NCBI GenBank assembly: GCA_003161575.1
Contig: PMOE01000072.1
Location: forward strand, 45,573 to 109,572
Direction: 5' to 3'
DNA length: 64,000 nt
DNA from: Acidimicrobiaceae bacterium
Lineage (GTDB): Bacteria > Actinomycetota > Acidimicrobiia > Acidimicrobiales > RAAP-2
Shown here: positions 9,903 through 18,980 of the stretch, piece by piece
Numbering within the stretch: position 1 is the first letter of the stretch
Layout of the letters: each line of letters opens with the position of its first letter
Made by a program: the position numbers and the translations under genes
The notes under the pieces: generated by a model
Databases searched by the model: none
What the model saw: only the letters and a program-made list of their open reading frames with translations
What the model was told of the DNA's origin: nothing

Positions 9903-11591
9903 TCACCCGTTGGTCGGGGCGTGGAGCAGGCCGAAGATGATCGAGTCGTAGAGCGCCTGCCAGCTCGCTTCGATGATGTTCTCTGAAACCCCGATGGTCG
10001 TCCACGTACGCTCCCCGTCCGTGCTGTCGACAAGCACGCGGGTGACCGCGCCGGTCCCGTGACCGGTGTCGAGCACACGAACTCGGTAATCGGTGAGGTG
10101 GACACGGGAAAGGGCCGGATAAAGCGAGCCGATGGCCTGGCGCAACGCCGCGTCAAGGGCGTTGACCGGGCCATTCCCCTCGGCGGTCGCAACCATCCGC
10201 TCGGTACCGATGCAAACTTTGACCGTGGCCTCGGTGGTCGCATCCGGGGCTCCAGCGAGACCCGGTGTCCCAACACCGGCCGAGCGGGCACCGTGGTCGG
10301 TGATCACTCGGAATGACTCCACACTGAAATAGTCGGGTTCCCAGCCAGCAGCCCGCCGGAGCAGGAGCTCTAAAGACCCGTCGGCCACTTCGAAGTGATA
10401 GCCCTCGTGCTCGAGTCGCTTGAGCTCGTCGAGTACCCGCCCCAATATTTCGCCGTCGAGCTCGAGACCCAGCTCAGTCGCCTTCATGTCAAGGGTCGAG
10501 CGACCCGATAGCTCTGAGACCACCACCCTCGGGCCGTTGCCAACCAAGGTTGGCTCGACATGTTCGTAGAGGTCCCGTCGGCGGGCCATCGCACTCGAAT
10601 GCAGGCCTGCCTTTGTGGCGAATACCGAGGAACCAACGTAAGGCTGCTGGGGATTCGGGGCGATATTGACAAGTTCGGCAATGTGGTGGGACACCGGCGT
10701 CAACCGCTCCAGCCGTTCGGGCGGAATGGTTCGGATGTTGAGTTTCATGGACAGGTTGGGGATGGCTGCGGAAAGGTCGGCATTGCCGGCCCGCTCCCCG
10801 TAACCGTTCACGCAACCCTGCACCTGGGTGGCACCAGCCTGCACCGCGGTGATCGAGTTGGCCACCGCGCACCCAGCGTCGTTGTGGCAGTGGATGCCGA
10901 CCTGAACATTGGAGCGGGAATGCACGTCGGCGACCGCTAGGCCAATATCGTCGGGGAGATTCCCGCCGTTGGTGTCACAGAGGACGACCGACTCGGCACC
11001 GGCCACCTCCGCAGCCTCTACAACGCGCAGTGCGAAGTCGCGATTGTGGTGATGGCCGTCGAAGAAATGCTCCGCGTCCACGAAAACCCGCTTGTCGTAG
11101 CGGCGGAGGAACTCCACCGAGTCGGCCACCATGGCCACCGCTTCGTCAAGGGAGGTCCGCAGGGCGTCGGTGACGTGGCGGTCCCAGCTCTTGGCCACAA
11201 TACAGACCACCGAGGTGTGGGCTTCGATCAGTTTTCGCAAAGTGTCATCGTCCTCCGTCCGCACCCCGGCCCGGCGGGTGGAGCCGAAGGCGACCAAAGT
11301 CGAGGTGGTGAGTTTCAGCTCGCTCGGGGCGCGTCGGAAGAATTCGTCATCTTTGGGGTTGGCACCCGGCCACCCACCCTCAATAAATGTGACACCGAGA
11401 TGGTCGAGCTGCTCGGCTACCCGCAGCTTGTCATTGACGGTCAGGGAGAGTCCCTCTTGCTGACTGCCGTCGCGCAGGGTGGTATCAAAGATGTCGACCG
11501 ACTCGGGCAGGTTCGGCAGTTCATAGCTGTGCGACACCGCCGAGTGGGAATGGTCCCCCGGGCCGTGATCGTGGAGATGGTCAGTCGACAT
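9903..11591 (-). CDS. cimA: (R)-citramalate synthase
   Basis: Condenses pyruvate and acetyl-CoA to citramalate, which opens the threonine-independent route to 2-ketobutyrate and isoleucine. The 562-residue product has the DIFDTTLRDGSQQEGLSL metal/substrate motif, the HCHNDAGCAVANS motif and a C-terminal LeuA-type regulatory domain (KVCIGTERMVATAEGNGPVNALDAALR). GGWPGANPKD is typical of the TIGR00977 citramalate synthase clade rather than of isopropylmalate synthase. The ATG at 11591 overlaps the end of ilvE by 11 bp and is followed by a His-rich tail before the catalytic domain. It is the last gene of leuB-ilvE-cimA, under the attenuator at 13688-13819. Confidence 0.9.
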   Translation of the reverse strand: MSTDHLHDHGPGDHSHSAVSHSYELPNLPESVDIFDTTLRDGSQQEGLSLTVNDKLRVAEQLDHLGVTFIEGGWPGANPKDDEFFRRAPSELKLTTSTLVAFGSTRRAGVRTEDDDTLRKLIEAHTSVVCIVAKSWDRHVTDALRTSLDEAVAMVADSVEFLRRYDKRVFVDAEHFFDGHHHNRDFALRVVEAAEVAGAESVVLCDTNGGNLPDDIGLAVADVHSRSNVQVGIHCHNDAGCAVANSITAVQAGATQVQGCVNGYGERAGNADLSAAIPNLSMKLNIRTIPPERLERLTPVSHHIAELVNIAPNPQQPYVGSSVFATKAGLHSSAMARRRDLYEHVEPTLVGNGPRVVVSELSGRSTLDMKATELGLELDGEILGRVLDELKRLEHEGYHFEVADGSLELLLRRAAGWEPDYFSVESFRVITDHGARSAGVGTPGLAGAPDATTEATVKVCIGTERMVATAEGNGPVNALDAALRQAIGSLYPALSRVHLTDYRVRVLDTGHGTGAVTRVLVDSTDGERTWTTIGVSENIIEASWQALYDSIIFGLLHAPTNG

Positions 11592-12510
11592 AGTCGAGCC
11601 AGTCCTTGTAGCGGTCAAGCTCTCCGCGCACCGCCGCGAAATACGTTTGCTGGATCTCCGTGGTGATCGGACCCGGCCTGCCGGTGCCGATCGGGCGGTC
11701 ATCGACGGCCCGAATCGGAACAACCTCGGCGGCCGTTCCAGTCAGGAACGCCTCGTCGGCCAGGTAGAGGTCAGTACGGATCAACTGGTCATGGGAGACC
11801 TCGACGCCGAGATCACGAGCGATTGCCTCGACCGAGTCCTGGGTGATCCCGTCGAGGGCCCCGGCATCCGAGGTCGGCGGGGTGATGAGCCGCCCGTCAC
11901 GCACGATGAAAATGTTCTCCCCCGTGCACTCGCTGACCCGGCCATCCGAGGCGAGCAGGATCGCCTCGTCGTATCCCCCCTTGATCGCCTCCACCTTGGC
12001 CAGAGAGGAGTTGACGTACATGCCGGTGCTCTTGGCCGCCGTCGGGACCGCGTTGGGGTCGTGGCGCCGCCACGAGCTGATCTTCACCGAAACGCCGTTG
12101 GCCACGCCTTCGTCGCCCAAATAGGTGCCCCACGGCCACGCGGCGACGGAGACGTTCACCGGGCAGGGCAGCGGGTTCAGGCCCATCTCGCCATAGCCCA
12201 AGTACACCAATGGCCGCAGGTAGCAGCCGTCGTGCAATTCGTTGACCCGCACCACCTCGCGGGTGGCCTCCACGATCTGATCCTCGGTAAAGGGAACGTC
12301 GATCATGAAGATCCGGGCGGAGGCAAACAGCCGGTGGATGTGGTCACCCAGCCGAAACACGGCCACGCCGTTCGAGGTCGGATAGGCGCGGATCCCCTCA
12401 AAGACGCCGGAGCCGTAGTGCATGGTGTGGGTCAGAACATGGACGGTGGCGTCGGCCCAATCGACGAGCTCGCCGTCCATCCAAATTTTCTCGGTCGGAG
12501 TGATGGACAC
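11581..12510 (-). CDS. ilvE: Branched-chain amino acid aminotransferase
   Basis: PLP enzyme that makes Leu, Ile and Val from their 2-keto acids. The 309 residues are the normal length for the class IV fold. The EKIWMDGELVDWADATVHVLTHTMHYGSGVFEGIRAY start is characteristic, the Schiff-base Lys is in AAKSTGMYVNSS, and ECTGENIFIV and FLTGTAAEVVPI bind the cofactor phosphate. Three bases separate it from leuB and it overlaps cimA, so the three genes form one operon feeding Leu and Ile synthesis. Confidence 0.95.
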   Translation of the reverse strand: MSITPTEKIWMDGELVDWADATVHVLTHTMHYGSGVFEGIRAYPTSNGVAVFRLGDHIHRLFASARIFMIDVPFTEDQIVEATREVVRVNELHDGCYLRPLVYLGYGEMGLNPLPCPVNVSVAAWPWGTYLGDEGVANGVSVKISSWRRHDPNAVPTAAKSTGMYVNSSLAKVEAIKGGYDEAILLASDGRVSECTGENIFIVRDGRLITPPTSDAGALDGITQDSVEAIARDLGVEVSHDQLIRTDLYLADEAFLTGTAAEVVPIRAVDDRPIGTGRPGPITTEIQQTYFAAVRGELDRYKDWLDYVD

Positions 12511-12513
12511 GAT

Positions 12514-13557
12514 TCAGAGCCTTTCTGCAATGGCGTCGCCGATGGCAGCGGTGGACGCGGTCGAGCTGGCCGAGACGCCAGCGTGGTCGGATGCGATGTA
12601 CTCGTTGATGGCTTTGTGTACTCGGGTGGCCGCGTCCATCTCACCGAGGAAGTCGAGCATCAAGGCGGCCGAATGAATGGCGGCTAGTGGGTTGGCAATG
12701 CCCTTTCCTGCAATGTCGTGCGCCGCTCCGTGAACGGGCTCGAAGAGTGAAGGCCCGCTGCGGGCCGGGTTCAAATTGGCCGAAGCGGCGAAGCCGATGC
12801 CGCCGCTCACCGCACCCGCGAGGTCTGTCAGGATGTCACCGAAGAGGTTATCGGTCACGATTACGTCGTAGCGCGAGGGCTGCTCGACCAGGTAGATGCA
12901 CGCGGCATCCACGTGGTTGTAGTCGACAGCAACCTCGGGGAATTCTATTGCGACCTCGTTTACAGTGCGCTGCCAGAGGTCGCCGGCAAACGTCAACACG
13001 TTGGTCTTGTGGACGAGGGTCAGCTTGCGCGTCGGGCGACCCTGGGCGAGCTCGAAGGCGAACCGGGCGCATCGCTCGGCCCCCATCCGGGTGTTCACCG
13101 ACCCTTGGGTTGCGATCTCTTGAGGCGTCCCCTTCCGGAGGAAGCCACCCTCCCCGGCGTAGGTCCCTTCGGTATTCTCGCGGATGACTACAAAGTCGGC
13201 ACCTTCGGCGATGGAACCCGGCACCCCGATGAACGGACGGAGGTTCACATAAAGGTCGAGCTCGAAGCGGAGGCGCAGGAGCAGCCCCCGTTCAAGGGTC
13301 CCCGGCGGCACAGTGGTGTCCCCTACAGGCGGACCAACCGCTCCGAGCAAAATCGCTTCGAATCCGCGGAGCTCTTCGAGCACATTGTCGGAGAGCACTT
13401 CGCCGGTACGGACGTAACGGTCCGCCCCCAAGTCGTATTCGACGGTAGTCAGGACCGCTCCGGCGGCGGCCACCACCTTGAGCGCTTCGGCGAGGACCTC
13501 GGGTCCAATTCCATCCCCCCCGATTACCGCGATCTCGTGGTCTTTATCGCTGCTCAT
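12514..13557 (-). CDS. leuB: 3-isopropylmalate dehydrogenase
   Basis: Oxidatively decarboxylates 3-isopropylmalate in leucine synthesis; homologues also act on the methylmalate of the citramalate route. The start at 13557 (347 residues) fits the family length; an in-frame ATG at 13626 would add 23 polar residues. Motifs: [13 protein letters not shown] at the N-terminus, [10 protein letters not shown], the Lys/Asp catalytic pair in VHKTNVL and VDAACIYLV, and [13 protein letters not shown]. It is the first gene of leuB-ilvE-cimA and follows a transcription attenuator whose leader peptide carries Val-Val-Ile-Ile codons. Confidence 0.95.
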   Translation of the reverse strand: MSSDKDHEIAVIGGDGIGPEVLAEALKVVAAAGAVLTTVEYDLGADRYVRTGEVLSDNVLEELRGFEAILLGAVGPPVGDTTVPPGTLERGLLLRLRFELDLYVNLRPFIGVPGSIAEGADFVVIRENTEGTYAGEGGFLRKGTPQEIATQGSVNTRMGAERCARFAFELAQGRPTRKLTLVHKTNVLTFAGDLWQRTVNEVAIEFPEVAVDYNHVDAACIYLVEQPSRYDVIVTDNLFGDILTDLAGAVSGGIGFAASANLNPARSGPSLFEPVHGAAHDIAGKGIANPLAAIHSAALMLDFLGEMDAATRVHKAINEYIASDHAGVSASSTASTAAIGDAIAERL

Positions 13558-13687
13558 CGTGCTCGATCCCTTGCCTTCGATCCGTCCCTGCTCATTACCG
13601 CTCGATTCGTATCCGTCAGACGTCATGGTCCAATTCCCAGCAATTATCCCTGTTCCGGACCTATTTCAACCGGCGCGCCGGAAATTG

Positions 13688-13713
13688 AAAAAACCGCCCA
13701 CCAAATGGACGGT
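13688..13713 (-). terminator. Attenuator terminator before leuB
   Basis: On the minus strand ACCGTCC-ATTTGGT-GGGCGGT forms a 7-bp stem with one G-U pair, followed by TTTTTT. It lies between a short leader ORF and leuB, so it is a conditional (attenuation) terminator rather than the end of a gene. Confidence 0.75.
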
Positions 13714-13719
13714 CTTAGA

Positions 13720-13743
13720 GGCGCGCACCGGTTGGTACGCGCC
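13720..13743 (-). promoter_or_regulatory. Leader hairpin touching the leuB leader stop codon
   Basis: GGCGCGTACC-AACC-GGTGCGCGCC on the minus strand forms a 10-bp stem with one G-U pair. Its 5' arm shares a base with the leader TAG, so a ribosome halted or finishing there would decide whether the hairpin forms. The ilvB leader has the same arrangement and the leuA leader has a similar hairpin 1 bp past its stop codon. Confidence 0.65.
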
Positions 13744-13790
13744 TAGGCAATAATGACTACTGAGTACAGGGCCATGGTCATCACGGGCAT
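13743..13790 (-). CDS. Leader peptide of leuB-ilvE-cimA attenuator
   Basis: Fifteen-codon ORF encoding MPVMTMALYSVVIIA, ending in Val-Val-Ile-Ile-Ala just before a stable hairpin and terminator. This is the hallmark of ribosome-mediated attenuation by branched-chain aminoacyl-tRNA supply. The codons sense Val and Ile rather than Leu, which suits an operon holding ilvE and cimA. Translation may start at the first ATG or at the fourth codon (ATG, 13779-13781); the latter keeps the same 9-bp distance from the -10 as in the ilvB and leuA leaders. Confidence 0.75.
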   Translation of the reverse strand: MPVMTMALYSVVIIA

Positions 13791-13819
13791 AGTTTCCCCC
13801 AGAGATCGGGCGGAGTCAA
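13791..13819 (-). promoter_or_regulatory. Predicted promoter of leuB leader
   Basis: On the minus strand TTGACT (13814-13819) and GAAACT (13791-13796) are separated by 17 bp. The start point would fall close to the leader start codon, giving a very short or absent 5' untranslated region. The -10 is weak; support comes from identical geometry at the other two leaders. Confidence 0.5.
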
Positions 13820-13856
13820 TCCCTGAATAGTCGACCGGTGCAATGATCACCAGGCA

Positions 13857-15467
13857 ATGTGGCCACGACAACGGCAACCTGAACCGCACGGACCGAGTGC
13901 CCGGACTGACGGTCCGTCGGCTCCGATTTCAGGTCTCGGACGGAATCTGATCTGGCGTGCGATCGCCCTCCTTGTTCCCCTCATTCAGACCCTCCTTGTT
14001 ACCTCCTACGCTTTTCGGCGTCTCGGTGCCTCGGCGTTCGGGATATTCGCTCTCACTCTGACGCTTACGAGTGTCCTCCTCGTAGTGGATTTTGGACTGT
14101 CGACTGCAGCGACTCGATCCACCGCCCAAGATGACGTGCATTTTAGCGAGACTCAAAGAGCCGCCGCCCGTCGATCTGTCCAAGCAACCCACAGCGCATA
14201 TTTGGGGTGCGGCCTCGTGGCTCTATTGGCAACCGCGATCCTCTCACTATGTCTGCCGTTCGTAACGTCGGCACACTCAGCCTCGACCGCCCAGGATCAA
14301 GCGCTCGTTGTTCTCGTTGGAGTATCGGCCGCGATCTACCTGGCTACCGCCACTCTCGACGGCATTGCGGCTGGTCGGCAGCGATTCGAAGTGCAAGCGG
14401 CTGGCGCAGTCGTCGGCTCGATTGCCAACCTGACTGTCGTCATCTTAACGCTCGGTCCAATTGGTATCGTTGCGCTCGGCTGGGGCCAACTGGCCTTTGT
14501 CTTGGGCAACCGCGTCGTTTCCGTGACCTGGGTCTCATTGCGCGAACGATGGTTCAACATCGTGCCCCAGAGAGTCACGCGCTCGGAACTGCGGGCCGTC
14601 GTGGGTTTTGCCATCCCCATTCTTGTGATGACTGTCGGACTCCAGGTGATTGGCGCGACTGACCTACTCGTCGTCGGCGTGGTGTCCAGTACGGCAGCTG
14701 TGGCCCTCTATCGTGTCGGTACTCTCGCGCCAAACGGAGCCGTCGCCCTGATCTTCACGGGCTATGACACCGTCTTTCCAGGTCTATCCGCGACGCCCGA
14801 CGCGGAAACCCAAGACGACATCACGCGATTTCTCACACGAGCTGTTTGCTTCATGGGTGGGGCGATTTTCGGAGCACTGATCCTCCTTCGAAACGACGTT
14901 GTTCTTCTCCTCTCTGGGAGCAATTCACATCTCGCCGCCTCCATTACCATCGTATTTTCTGCAGTATGGCTAGTGAATTTACCGGTTCACGGCATGTCGC
15001 TGTTGCTCATCGCACGCGGGAGACAACGCCTTCTCGTCCCCCTGATTGTCTCGGAAGTTGTGGTGAATGTTGGTTTAACGATCGCCTTTGTCTTTGCTTT
15101 CGGACCGATAGGTGCCGCGATCGCCACTCTGGTCGAGTTCTCGATCGCCGACCTCTTGGTCTTTCCGTGGCTCGTCCGCCACGAATTCGGATATTCTCCG
15201 ATGCGCGTGATCTGGCTTGAGGGTGTTCCCGCCATTGCTTTGGGTCTCGCGGCGGCCGCCGTGAGCGTTGGTCCATTCGTCGAACTGTCACCCAGCATCG
15301 AGCGGCTACTTCTCGGCTCTGGGACCACGCTGATCATCAGCGTGACGGCTGGATTGCTGCTCCTGGGGCAGGGCGGTCGACACCGAGTGGTCGCACTATT
15401 GCGTCGAAGGGCCACAGGTGCTTCCCTGCCGATGCCGATCGATCCATTTGTCGCAGGAATGGAATGA
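13857..15467 (+). CDS. Polysaccharide flippase (Wzx/MOP superfamily)
   Basis: Integral membrane protein of 536 residues with about 12-14 hydrophobic segments spread along its length, in the pattern of MOP-superfamily lipid-linked oligosaccharide flippases. It probably flips undecaprenyl-linked repeat units across the membrane for surface-polysaccharide assembly. Typical family segments are FRRLGASAFGIFAL near the N-terminus and FGPIGAAIATLVEF late in the protein. It opens a + strand run with a GT2 (4-bp overlap) and a methyltransferase. Base composition is visibly more A+T-rich than in the flanking leu/ilv genes, suggesting transfer. It starts 66 bp from the divergent leuB leader. Confidence 0.82.
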   Translation: MWPRQRQPEPHGPSARTDGPSAPISGLGRNLIWRAIALLVPLIQTLLVTSYAFRRLGASAFGIFALTLTLTSVLLVVDFGLSTAATRSTAQDDVHFSETQRAAARRSVQATHSAYLGCGLVALLATAILSLCLPFVTSAHSASTAQDQALVVLVGVSAAIYLATATLDGIAAGRQRFEVQAAGAVVGSIANLTVVILTLGPIGIVALGWGQLAFVLGNRVVSVTWVSLRERWFNIVPQRVTRSELRAVVGFAIPILVMTVGLQVIGATDLLVVGVVSSTAAVALYRVGTLAPNGAVALIFTGYDTVFPGLSATPDAETQDDITRFLTRAVCFMGGAIFGALILLRNDVVLLLSGSNSHLAASITIVFSAVWLVNLPVHGMSLLLIARGRQRLLVPLIVSEVVVNVGLTIAFVFAFGPIGAAIATLVEFSIADLLVFPWLVRHEFGYSPMRVIWLEGVPAIALGLAAAAVSVGPFVELSPSIERLLLGSGTTLIISVTAGLLLLGQGGRHRVVALLRRRATGASLPMPIDPFVAGME

Positions 15468-16312
15468 TCCCCGAGATGAGGATGATGCAACTTCCTATCA
15501 ATCGCGGCTCATCTTTCAAGGACTATCTCGGCCGTCGATTGATGGCCTCAAGACATCCGGTTCAAATGACTGGCGAATTCATCCGCGAATGGACAGCCAC
15601 AGCCGAGGAGCGGCGGCTTCTGACTCAGGTGCGGCAGGGGTCCAGCGCGTGTTGGAGGCCCGATGATGAGCCTCATCCACTTGTCACGGTTCGAATCGCT
15701 ACCTACGACCGGGGCCCTATCGTTGCCGAGCGCTCTCTAGCGTCGGCCATCCGTCAGACATACGAACGCCTCGAGATACTCGTCATCGGCGATCATTGCG
15801 ACGGGGCCACCGAAGAAGCCGTCCGGTCGGTCCGGGATCCAAGAATTCGATTTGTAAACCTTCCGGCTCGAGGTAACTATCCCTCCGATCCCCGGCTGCG
15901 CTGGATGGTCGCCGGGTGCGCACCGATGAACGTTGCGCTGACCATTGCCAAAGGAAAATGGATTGCTCCATGCGATGACGACGATGAGCTTACCGATGAT
16001 CACGTGGCCTTACTCCTCGATAGAACGCGAGAAGCCGGCCGCGAATTCTCCTGGAGCATGGCGTCCATGGAGACCACCCCCGGCAACTGGGATCTAGTTG
16101 GGATGAATCGCCTTCGACACGGGTTCGTCACGCACGGATCAGTGCTTTACTCATCGGCACTTCGTTTCTTTACACATAACGCTCTGTCTTGGAAACTATT
16201 CGAACCCGCCGACTGGAATTTGTGGCGACGAATGCGACGAGCCGGGGTTGCGATGGGATTTGTCGACGAGATGACCTATCTCCACTACCTGGAACGGCGC
16301 ATAGAGCCGTGA
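15464..16312 (+). CDS. Family 2 glycosyltransferase
   Basis: GT-A fold nucleotide-sugar transferase of 282 residues. After about 70 N-terminal residues the GT2 core is visible: VTVRIATYDRGPIVAERSLASAIRQTYERLEILVIGDHCDG, then the metal-binding acidic cluster PCDDDDELTDDH. It probably adds one sugar to a lipid-linked repeat unit on the cytoplasmic face. Its start overlaps the flippase stop by 4 bp and its stop overlaps the GTG of the methyltransferase (GTGA), so the three are coupled. Donor and acceptor cannot be inferred. Confidence 0.8.
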   Translation: MIPEMRMMQLPINRGSSFKDYLGRRLMASRHPVQMTGEFIREWTATAEERRLLTQVRQGSSACWRPDDEPHPLVTVRIATYDRGPIVAERSLASAIRQTYERLEILVIGDHCDGATEEAVRSVRDPRIRFVNLPARGNYPSDPRLRWMVAGCAPMNVALTIAKGKWIAPCDDDDELTDDHVALLLDRTREAGREFSWSMASMETTPGNWDLVGMNRLRHGFVTHGSVLYSSALRFFTHNALSWKLFEPADWNLWRRMRRAGVAMGFVDEMTYLHYLERRIEP

Positions 16313-16956
16313 CGATTACCACAGGTGCAATTTACAGGAGGCTCGAGAAATCTGGGAGCCGAGCTTGGTGGTACGTGCAGCGCAGTCGTTCGGCGCGGCG
16401 TCTATTGCGGGACGTTCCCACCGGATCGCAACTCCATCTAGGCTGCGGCCAGGTGCATTTTGACGGATGGCTTAACCTAGATAGAGACTTTCGGTCGTCC
16501 CCCGATATTCGGCTAGATCTCCGAGCAGGTTTGCCCGTCGCATCGGGTACCGTCTCATTCATCTACAGCGAACATCTTATCGAACACCTCACGCTCTCCG
16601 CGGGCACTCGACTGTTCGTCGATGCTGCGGCCGGGCTTGAGAAGGGCGGCGTCTTCCGGATTGCGATGCCCGACCTCGGCTACCTCGTTCAGAAGTACCT
16701 TAGGAACTGGCAAGACCAAGAATGGCTAGCAGACCCCGTATACCGGTCCATCGACTCCGCCGCACACATGCTGAACTACTCCGTTCGCGAATGGGGACAC
16801 CTTTATCTTTACGATCTCGACGATCTGAGTAGTCGCCTGCGAACCGCTGGATTCGACTTTGTCGCGCAGAGGCAATGGGGAGAGTCCCCGCACAAAGAGC
16901 TCCGAGATCTCGAACGACGCCATGACTCGAAGCTTATTGTGGAGGCTACGAAATGA
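16309..16956 (+). CDS. SAM-dependent methyltransferase, likely polysaccharide-modifying
   Basis: 215-residue class I methyltransferase-like protein. The AdoMet motif is LHLGCGQVHFDGWLNLD near residue 43, followed by SEHLIEHL, the conserved E-H-x-x-E/H-H region of predicted sugar or lipid methyltransferases. GTG at 16309 is chosen because it overlaps the preceding stop in the usual GTGA coupling; a longer in-frame start would lie well inside the GT2 gene. Role inferred from context: methylation of a glycan or its reducing-end unit. Confidence 0.78.
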   Translation: MTITTGAIYRRLEKSGSRAWWYVQRSRSARRLLRDVPTGSQLHLGCGQVHFDGWLNLDRDFRSSPDIRLDLRAGLPVASGTVSFIYSEHLIEHLTLSAGTRLFVDAAAGLEKGGVFRIAMPDLGYLVQKYLRNWQDQEWLADPVYRSIDSAAHMLNYSVREWGHLYLYDLDDLSSRLRTAGFDFVAQRQWGESPHKELRDLERRHDSKLIVEATK

Positions 16957-17220
16957 CGCATGACCATGCCGCAAGCAGTGCTCCTTGCGTGGCGAGGTAG
17001 CAAAGTTCTCCGTGAAAGGGCCCCTCAAGCTCGGGATTCTCGGCTCACCCGGAGTTGCCGTTCGTTGTCTCTCGGCTCAAACCTGTGCACCATCAGGCCA
17101 AAAGACCAACGGCTCCCTCATCGACGGCGGCTTCTTGACGGAACTGCTGATTCATCCGCGGGAGCGGTCCCCGTATCATCCGCGTCTTTGCCTCGGACTC
17201 GCGATCGGTTCTCGACGCGT

Positions 17221-18342
17221 CTACTCGGCGCCCCAACGAGTCGCACAATCCTGGACCGCGCGGATAACGCGTTCAACCTCATCATGATGTAGTCCACCGA
17301 TTGGAAGAGAGATGATCCGAGCAGCGATCTTGGCCGTTGTCTCCAGTCCACCCACTCGGGGGGAACTGGCGAACACATCGTGGGTATCGACGGGCGGGTT
17401 GTAGTAACACCGAGATTCGATGTGGTGGATTGACAGCTCTTTCATCAGCAAGTCTCTGCTCTCGCAAGAAGGCATGACTGCCGAAACGAACGGCAGCGCA
17501 GAATGTTGCTCAAGTGGGGGCGTCCAGACATCTATCTCATCGAGTGCATTCTTATATAGCGCGAAGAACTCACGCCGTTGCTGGAGCAGGGCGTGCAGTT
17601 CGGCCAACTGGCGCAACCCGATAGCCGAACTGAGCTCAGGTAGTTTCGCGTTTGTACCCAACTGGCGCGCCACTCCGGACGTATCGAAACCGAAATTCTT
17701 GAGTTGCACCAACCGCTCGATGAGATTGGGATCTCGAGACGAGATCGCGCCGCCCTCGCCGATGGCAAGGGCCTTTGTGGCATGTAGCGAAAAAATCTCA
17801 CAGTCTCCACTTGCGCCCAGACTCTTTCCGGATGGAAACGCGGATCCGAAGCCTGCGGCTGAATCAATGATCAGTGGAACATTGAATTCGAATGCGAGAT
17901 CTTCCCAGAAACCGATCTCAACATTCGGAATCCCGAACGTGTTGGTGAGAAGTATGCCGCCGACCGACTGCGAAGAATTCTCCAGTACCCCGCGGGCTTG
18001 CGAAAGATCCGGCTGTAGGTCATTTTCTGAAATGTCAATAAAGATCGGCTCGTACCCACATAGTTTGAGCATCAAAGGTCCAGCAGCAAAGGTAAAGGAC
18101 GCCACGAGTGCACGACGACGCGGAAGAAATAGTGCTTGGATTGCGAGCTGCAACCCGGCCGTTCCGCTCGACACGAGTGCAACACCGACATCTTGTCCAA
18201 TCCAATTCGCGAGAGCCAAGGAGAAGTTATGTTCGACTGGACCCGAATTGGTGAAGATCCCGCTGAGTCGGATCCGATCGTAGTCTTCGGCTACTACGGC
18301 GGCCGATGGAAAGGTAGGTCTCATGAATGGTATGCGACTCAT
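17221..18342 (-). CDS. DegT/DnrJ/EryC1 family nucleotide-sugar aminotransferase
   Basis: PLP-dependent sugar aminotransferase of 373 residues. The PLP Lys is in FSLHATKALAIGEGGAI; the ALVSSGTAGLQLAIQAL cofactor-phosphate motif and DSAAGFGS (PLP-ring Asp) precede it. Such enzymes convert a keto-sugar nucleotide to an amino sugar. The start overlaps the stop of the acyltransferase by 4 bp, so the pair probably makes an N-acylated amino sugar for the surface polysaccharide. No dehydratase for the keto-sugar precursor lies in the window. It is more A+T-rich than flanking genes. Confidence 0.88.
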   Translation of the reverse strand: MSRIPFMRPTFPSAAVVAEDYDRIRLSGIFTNSGPVEHNFSLALANWIGQDVGVALVSSGTAGLQLAIQALFLPRRRALVASFTFAAGPLMLKLCGYEPIFIDISENDLQPDLSQARGVLENSSQSVGGILLTNTFGIPNVEIGFWEDLAFEFNVPLIIDSAAGFGSAFPSGKSLGASGDCEIFSLHATKALAIGEGGAISSRDPNLIERLVQLKNFGFDTSGVARQLGTNAKLPELSSAIGLRQLAELHALLQQRREFFALYKNALDEIDVWTPPLEQHSALPFVSAVMPSCESRDLLMKELSIHHIESRCYYNPPVDTHDVFASSPRVGGLETTAKIAARIISLPIGGLHHDEVERVIRAVQDCATRWGAE

Positions 18343-18980
18343 GGTGGTGGACCTAGATATCGCGCATGGCGAGCCGGTACGCCTTGTACTACTTCTTGTT
18401 CTTCCACGTCTCGGATAACAACTGCCCCGGCGGCCACATACGCGTAGCTTCCGACCCGAATGTGATCAATTAGTGTCGCTCCAATACCGATGAAGGATCC
18501 GACTCCAATCTCGACGGCTCCTCCAAGTGTCGCGGCTGGACACAACGTTGCGAAGTCTCCAATATTCGAGTCATGGCTGACATTAGAGCCGGCATTGATT
18601 AGGACATGCTTTCCGATAACCGCCTTTCGGTTCACGGTTACAGCCGGTCCAATGGTTGTGCCGGTCCCGACAACGACGTCGTGGGCAAGCCACGCGGTCG
18701 GTGCTACTGGACTCGCGAAGGCCGGGAAGGGCCATTGGCTTACCATGCGGCGCTTCACTTTCGGGTCTCCGACCGCGACGACAGCGGGATGGCCCGCGAA
18801 GCGTCCCAGGTCATCGGCAAAAGTCAGAATTGGCGCGCCATAGTCAGTGAGTTCCCGATCGTAAGCAGGTGGGTGCTCTTCGATAAACGCAACTACTCGA
18901 TGTCCCAATTCGGCGCAGTACTCACTCGTCTCAAGGGCTTGACGGCCCGCACCAAGGAGGACGATGAGCATGTCATCCAC
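18339..18980 (-). CDS. NeuD/PglD-type sugar O/N-acyltransferase
   Basis: 213-residue acyltransferase with an N-terminal Rossmann-like PglD_N domain (LIVLLGAGRQALETSEY) and a C-terminal left-handed beta-helix of hexapeptide repeats (VVVGTGTTIGPAVTV... VIGKHVLINAGSN...). His in NVSHDSNIGDFATLCP is in the position of the catalytic base of this family. It is the upstream partner of the DegT aminotransferase, as in bacillosamine- or Qui-type pathways, so N-acylation of the new amino group is the likely job. The exact sugar is unknown. Confidence 0.85.
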   Translation of the reverse strand: MDDMLIVLLGAGRQALETSEYCAELGHRVVAFIEEHPPAYDRELTDYGAPILTFADDLGRFAGHPAVVAVGDPKVKRRMVSQWPFPAFASPVAPTAWLAHDVVVGTGTTIGPAVTVNRKAVIGKHVLINAGSNVSHDSNIGDFATLCPAATLGGAVEIGVGSFIGIGATLIDHIRVGSYAYVAAGAVVIRDVEEQEVVQGVPARHARYLGPPP

